Below, piece by piece: positions 14,056 to 17,329 of a DNA stretch of 17,329 nt (the stretch's first letter is position 1; every line of letters starts with the position of its first letter). The stretch covers positions 1-17,329 of the forward strand of contig NZ_CALFSA010000168.1 in assembly GCF_937919355.1 (NCBI RefSeq). The letters run 5' to 3'. The notes under the pieces were generated by a model. It ran no database searches. It was not told the DNA's origin and saw only the letters and a program-made list of their open reading frames with translations. The stretch is from an uncultured Methanofollis sp. GTDB taxonomy: Archaea; Halobacteriota; Methanomicrobia; Methanomicrobiales; Methanofollaceae. Both the position numbers and the translations under genes were made by a program.

Positions 14056-17000
14056 TCAGTTCCTGCGTCCCGAGAGGACGACTGCCGCACCAGCACCCAC
14101 AAGGGCGGCGACGATGCCAAAACCAGGACTCTGCGCGGGCAGGGTCGGGGTTGCAGTTGGGGAGACCGGTGCGCCGGTCGTCGGCACCTCTGCGGGCGCG
14201 ACTGTCGGCGTCGGGGTATCGACTTCTGCCGACCCACTGTCCGCGTTTACGCCCTTCCCGTACACGATCGCACACATACCTTCCGCAGGGACGTGCGCCG
14301 CGTACGAGGTCATGCCTCCCTCCTCACCGAGACAGCGGGTGGACTGGACTGTCCAGTTCCCTCCCATCAGGAAGGCGAGGGCGACATCGTCCTTCGTGTA
14401 CCCGGCAGCGGTGCAGGCGCTGTTCGGCACGCTGAAGGTCAGGTCGATGCCGTTCTCGACAGAGGCGCGCTTGACGACGACTGAGATAGTGCGGTAGAAC
14501 GCCTGTGCAGGCCTGGCCCCGGCGTCATCATCGACAACGACAAGAGCACCGGAGGCGCCTGAACCCAGGGAAACTTCCCGCACGACGCCGTCGAAGTGGG
14601 CGACGCCGTCGCCGTCACAGACGGCAGCGAGAAGGTCGCTCTTCCCGCCGTTCCCGGAGGGACTCGCAGAGGACGACGGGGTCGGTTCGGGCGGGAGGGG
14701 TGGTTCAGCCTTCGGCACGGCACGTACGACCGTGAAGACGGAGAACCCGGGTGTCTTCACCCCATAGTGATGGTAGCCTCCCTCCGTCTTCGTCCAGACG
14801 GTCGGCAGCGCCTCCCATGCACTGGAAACAGTGTTGTAGCGGTACACCCTCACATTGTACTTCTCGTCCTCCGGGAACGCGCTCGTCGGGACACAGACGG
14901 TCAACACCGCACTGTATGCGAGGTGCTTCGCGTCCTTCAGGTTCTCCGGCGAAATTTCAAGGGTCAGGAATGCATCGGCCGGTCGGCCCATAGTTGCGGC
15001 GAAGGTCGGGACCTCTCCGCTCGCTGCGTTGACCACTGTAACATTGAAACGGGCATCTCCGTCCACGTCCTGCCGGTCGAGACAGATCTCAGGAATGACT
15101 GCCTGGACATCCGATGTGATCGCCGGCCTGACAGGGTCTTCCGGTTCAGGCGGCGTCGAAACCGCGGGGGTGGCTGTCACGACAACGGTACAGGCGACAT
15201 GGCCTGCGCCGTATGTCCCGGCATCGGCACCGCCCGGTGTCACGGTGAGTCTGAGTGTGCAGATGCCGGGCCTTGCAAAGGCAATGGTCGTCTCCGCAGA
15301 GGTGTCTGAGGAGAGGGTACCACCATTGTCACCGACGAACTCCCAGAGATAGGTCGCATTTTCCGGTTCCTTCAGGTCGGGGACATCTGCCCTGAATGTG
15401 GCGCTGGTGTTGGCCGTGAATGTCGCACCACCGTCGATATCCCTTATCCCTATCTTCAGGGGCAGAGTGGCCACGGTTCCCTGCCACCGGGACGTGCCAG
15501 CGATCACGCCGTCCCTGTCAGCGACGGTCAGGGTCGCGTTCGCAGGACCAGAATGCATGAAGGTGTATTCCGCTTCCATCGTAGCCGAGGAGAAGGACCG
15601 GGTCCCGGTGCCGGCGGTACTGGTAAAGGTCCAGGTCCACGCACCGCACCCATCAAGGTCGGTGCCGGTATACTCCGCGGCGAAGACTGCCGGCATGCCG
15701 ACGACGACGTCTGCAACGCGGAGGGCAGGGTCGATGACAAGGTCAGTGGTCTGCACGAGAGGATAGCAGTCACATGCCCCCGGCGCGGGTTCGTAGCGGT
15801 TTGCCGGGTCCTCACCGAGATAGCCGTTGACTGCATGGTTCGTCTCCGAATAACCGCTTGCGCCGTCAGGAGAACCCCACCAGTTGCCGGCGCGGTAGGC
15901 GCCACCGACAATGTTCTTGTTCTCTCCCTGTACAGGGGTGACGTTCCAGGCATATGCAGATGCGGCGCTGCCGGAGACATAGGTCTCCGTGGAGAAGATG
16001 TTGTCATAGACAGACCCGCTGCCGCCGTCGACAGAGATTGCGCACCCTGCGGCGCTGGCGATCCTGTTCCCGGTGACCACTGCAGGGTTGGTTGCTCCGG
16101 CGGGAACGGCAATACCGACCCCGCACTCCCTGACCGTGTTCCCGGCGATCTCGCCGTCTCCTGAGATCCCGGTGCCGCAGTCCGTAACGACGTTGCCAAG
16201 GGTCATCTCGAGGGTCTTCACCGTCGAGTCGATACCGACCTCGCAGTCTGTCACGGTGTTGTCGAGCACCCGGACAGTGGCGCCCGCGATGTCGGGATTG
16301 TTTTTCCCGGGGGTGCTGGAGATGCCGGCGTGCCGCATGGTGAGCACGGTGTTCCTGCTGACAGTGGTGTTGCCGTCCTTCCCGGTAACAAAGATCCCGT
16401 CTCCCCTGCCTTCCTGCACCGTGTTCCTGGCGATCTCGGCGCCGCCGTCACCGTCGGGGAGGGTGTTGGAATAGTAGATGCCGTCTTTGGTGGCGCCGGA
16501 GACGATGTTGTCTGTCACGTGGGCATGGTCGTAGGCGATGATGGACTGGTAGCCGATACCGCCATAGGCACAGTTCGTCAGGACGTTCCGGTCGACAATG
16601 CCGTTTCGGGCATAGATACCGTACGACTTCGTGTTCTTCAATGTGCAGTCGAGGACGGAGACATCACCGGCGTCTGTCCCCTCCACCCTGATGCCTATGT
16701 AACCGCCGTCGATGTAGCAGTTTTTGACGGTAACGTTTCTGTACTCTGTCCGGGCCTTCGTCGAGACGACCGTCTTTTTAGGATCGACGGTGATCAGGAC
16801 GTCTCGTCCGTCCATGACGACGTCGTCGCTCTCGATACTGACCGGGTGGGGTTGGGTCCCGAAGTAGTAGTAACCCGGGGATGTGATGGTGTACATTTCC
16901 CGGGCATACGTGTAGCCGTCTCCGCCGGCCTCGGTCAGTTCCACGCCGGTGACAGGCGGCATACCCACGCGGCAGAGCGGGGCATTGTCATAGACGCCAG

Positions 17001-17328
17001 GGGCCACCTCGAAGGGTGTCCGCGCGTACCCCGTCTCTGCGGTGGTGGTGTCAGACCACCCGGTGCCGGTCGCGTTCGTCCAGTAGTTCCCCGCGATGTA
17101 CTTCCCGAGGACGATGTTCCGTCCTGCGGTATCAGTCGGGGCGATGTTCCAGGTATAGGAGGCGGGCGCCGTGCCGGTGGCATAGGTCGCGGCACTGAAG
17201 AGGTTGTTGTAAACCAGACCTGTCCCGCCATCGGCGACAAGCGCCGTCGCATCGGACTTTATCACATTGGCGGTGAGCGTCGCCGTGCCCGTCCATGCGG
17301 ACGGAACAGAGATGCCGGTGGTCGTCGA
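14056..17328 (-). CDS. Large surface protein: right-handed beta-helix, PKD-like, PGF-pre-PGF, PGF-CTERM (5' partial)
   Basis: At least 1090 aa are visible. The frame runs on past the window edge, so the N-terminus and signal peptide are missing. The GTG at 17265 is internal: residues upstream (STTTGISVPSAWTGTATLTA) continue the repeat. About 17328-15770 encodes NosD-like parallel beta-helix repeats (RNGIVDRNVLTNCAYGGIGY), including two long homologous units ending YNNLFSAATY and YDNIFSTETY. Two PKD/Ig-like domains follow (about 15740-15170; AWTWTF and TYLWEF). A PGF-pre-PGF domain (about 15140-14715) ends in YHHYGVKTPGFSVFTVV. A second, similar domain (about 14650-14245) ends in MCAIVYGKG. 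A Thr/Pro linker and the PGF-CTERM signal (QSPGFG, hydrophobic segment, GRRN) close the protein. It is probably an archaeosortase-anchored S-layer-associated adhesin or carbohydrate-binding protein. No catalytic residues are evident. Confidence 0.9.
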   Translation of the reverse strand, partial: STTTGISVPSAWTGTATLTANVIKSDATALVADGGTGLVYNNLFSAATYATGTAPASYTWNIAPTDTAGRNIVLGKYIAGNYWTNATGTGWSDTTTAETGYARTPFEVAPGVYDNAPLCRVGMPPVTGVELTEAGGDGYTYAREMYTITSPGYYYFGTQPHPVSIESDDVVMDGRDVLITVDPKKTVVSTKARTEYRNVTVKNCYIDGGYIGIRVEGTDAGDVSVLDCTLKNTKSYGIYARNGIVDRNVLTNCAYGGIGYQSIIAYDHAHVTDNIVSGATKDGIYYSNTLPDGDGGAEIARNTVQEGRGDGIFVTGKDGNTTVSRNTVLTMRHAGISSTPGKNNPDIAGATVRVLDNTVTDCEVGIDSTVKTLEMTLGNVVTDCGTGISGDGEIAGNTVRECGVGIAVPAGATNPAVVTGNRIASAAGCAISVDGGSGSVYDNIFSTETYVSGSAASAYAWNVTPVQGENKNIVGGAYRAGNWWGSPDGASGYSETNHAVNGYLGEDPANRYEPAPGACDCYPLVQTTDLVIDPALRVADVVVGMPAVFAAEYTGTDLDGCGAWTWTFTSTAGTGTRSFSSATMEAEYTFMHSGPANATLTVADRDGVIAGTSRWQGTVATLPLKIGIRDIDGGATFTANTSATFRADVPDLKEPENATYLWEFVGDNGGTLSSDTSAETTIAFARPGICTLRLTVTPGGADAGTYGAGHVACTVVVTATPAVSTPPEPEDPVRPAITSDVQAVIPEICLDRQDVDGDARFNVTVVNAASGEVPTFAATMGRPADAFLTLEISPENLKDAKHLAYSAVLTVCVPTSAFPEDEKYNVRVYRYNTVSSAWEALPTVWTKTEGGYHHYGVKTPGFSVFTVVRAVPKAEPPLPPEPTPSSSASPSGNGGKSDLLAAVCDGDGVAHFDGVVREVSLGSGASGALVVVDDDAGARPAQAFYRTISVVVKRASVENGIDLTFSVPNSACTAAGYTKDDVALAFLMGGNWTVQSTRCLGEEGGMTSYAAHVPAEGMCAIVYGKGVNADSGSAEVDTPTPTVAPAEVPTTGAPVSPTATPTLPAQSPGFGIVAALVGAGAAVVLSGRRN

Positions 17329-17329
17329 A

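Noticed and set aside
17263..17265. GTG as the start of the large beta-helix protein
   Set aside because: The frame continues upstream to the edge with residues homologous to the second repeat unit, and there is no signal peptide after this codon.

Overview
The window looks like chromosomal DNA from a methanogenic archaeon, most likely Methanomicrobiales (a Methanoculleus/Methanofollis-like genome). This rests on high GC coding sequence, Shine-Dalgarno sites mixed with BRE/TATA-type promoters, PGF-CTERM (archaeosortase A) surface proteins with PGF-pre-PGF domains, paired phenylacetate-CoA ligases with an ACT protein, and a stand-alone Cas1. The species is inferred, not demonstrated. Both ends cut through genes. 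The first 58 bases form a perfect palindrome that may be an assembly fold-back.

Layout. (1) 1-3083, plus strand: an AdiA-like Orn/Lys/Arg decarboxylase open to the left edge, then a solo cas1 with no other cas gene or CRISPR array in the window. (2) 3171-4688, minus strand: class II lysyl-tRNA synthetase, with a hairpin/T-run terminator and a BRE/TATA promoter whose start region holds a perfect inverted repeat. (3) 4934-7014, plus strand: a 108-aa unknown protein and two tandem UvsE (UV damage endonuclease) family proteins. The second keeps most of the expected active site. The first has lost nearly all metal ligands but is intact and overlaps its partner by one base. (4) 7032-8263, minus strand: a two-gene SdpRI-like module, with an HTH regulator carrying a Cys cluster overlapping a DUF1648/SdpI membrane protein. 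The regulator promoter looks leaderless and carries an operator-like repeat. (5) 8502-11532, plus strand: two paralogous phenylacetate-CoA ligases and a double-ACT protein in a tight operon. (6) 11568-17329, minus strand: a small lipoprotein and a surface-protein cluster. The cluster comprises a very large right-handed beta-helix/PKD/PGF-pre-PGF protein (truncated at the window edge), a cohesin-like protein with a C-terminal dockerin, and a cohesin-like/Big2 protein with a PGF-CTERM anchor.

How the parts may work together. The ligase operon probably activates arylacetates to CoA thioesters, with the ACT protein as an amino-acid sensor. The dockerin protein and its anchored neighbour could assemble on the cell surface through cohesin-dockerin contacts. 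The UvsE pair could be a heteromeric repair nuclease with a non-catalytic subunit. The last two statements are inferences from gene arrangement and residue patterns.
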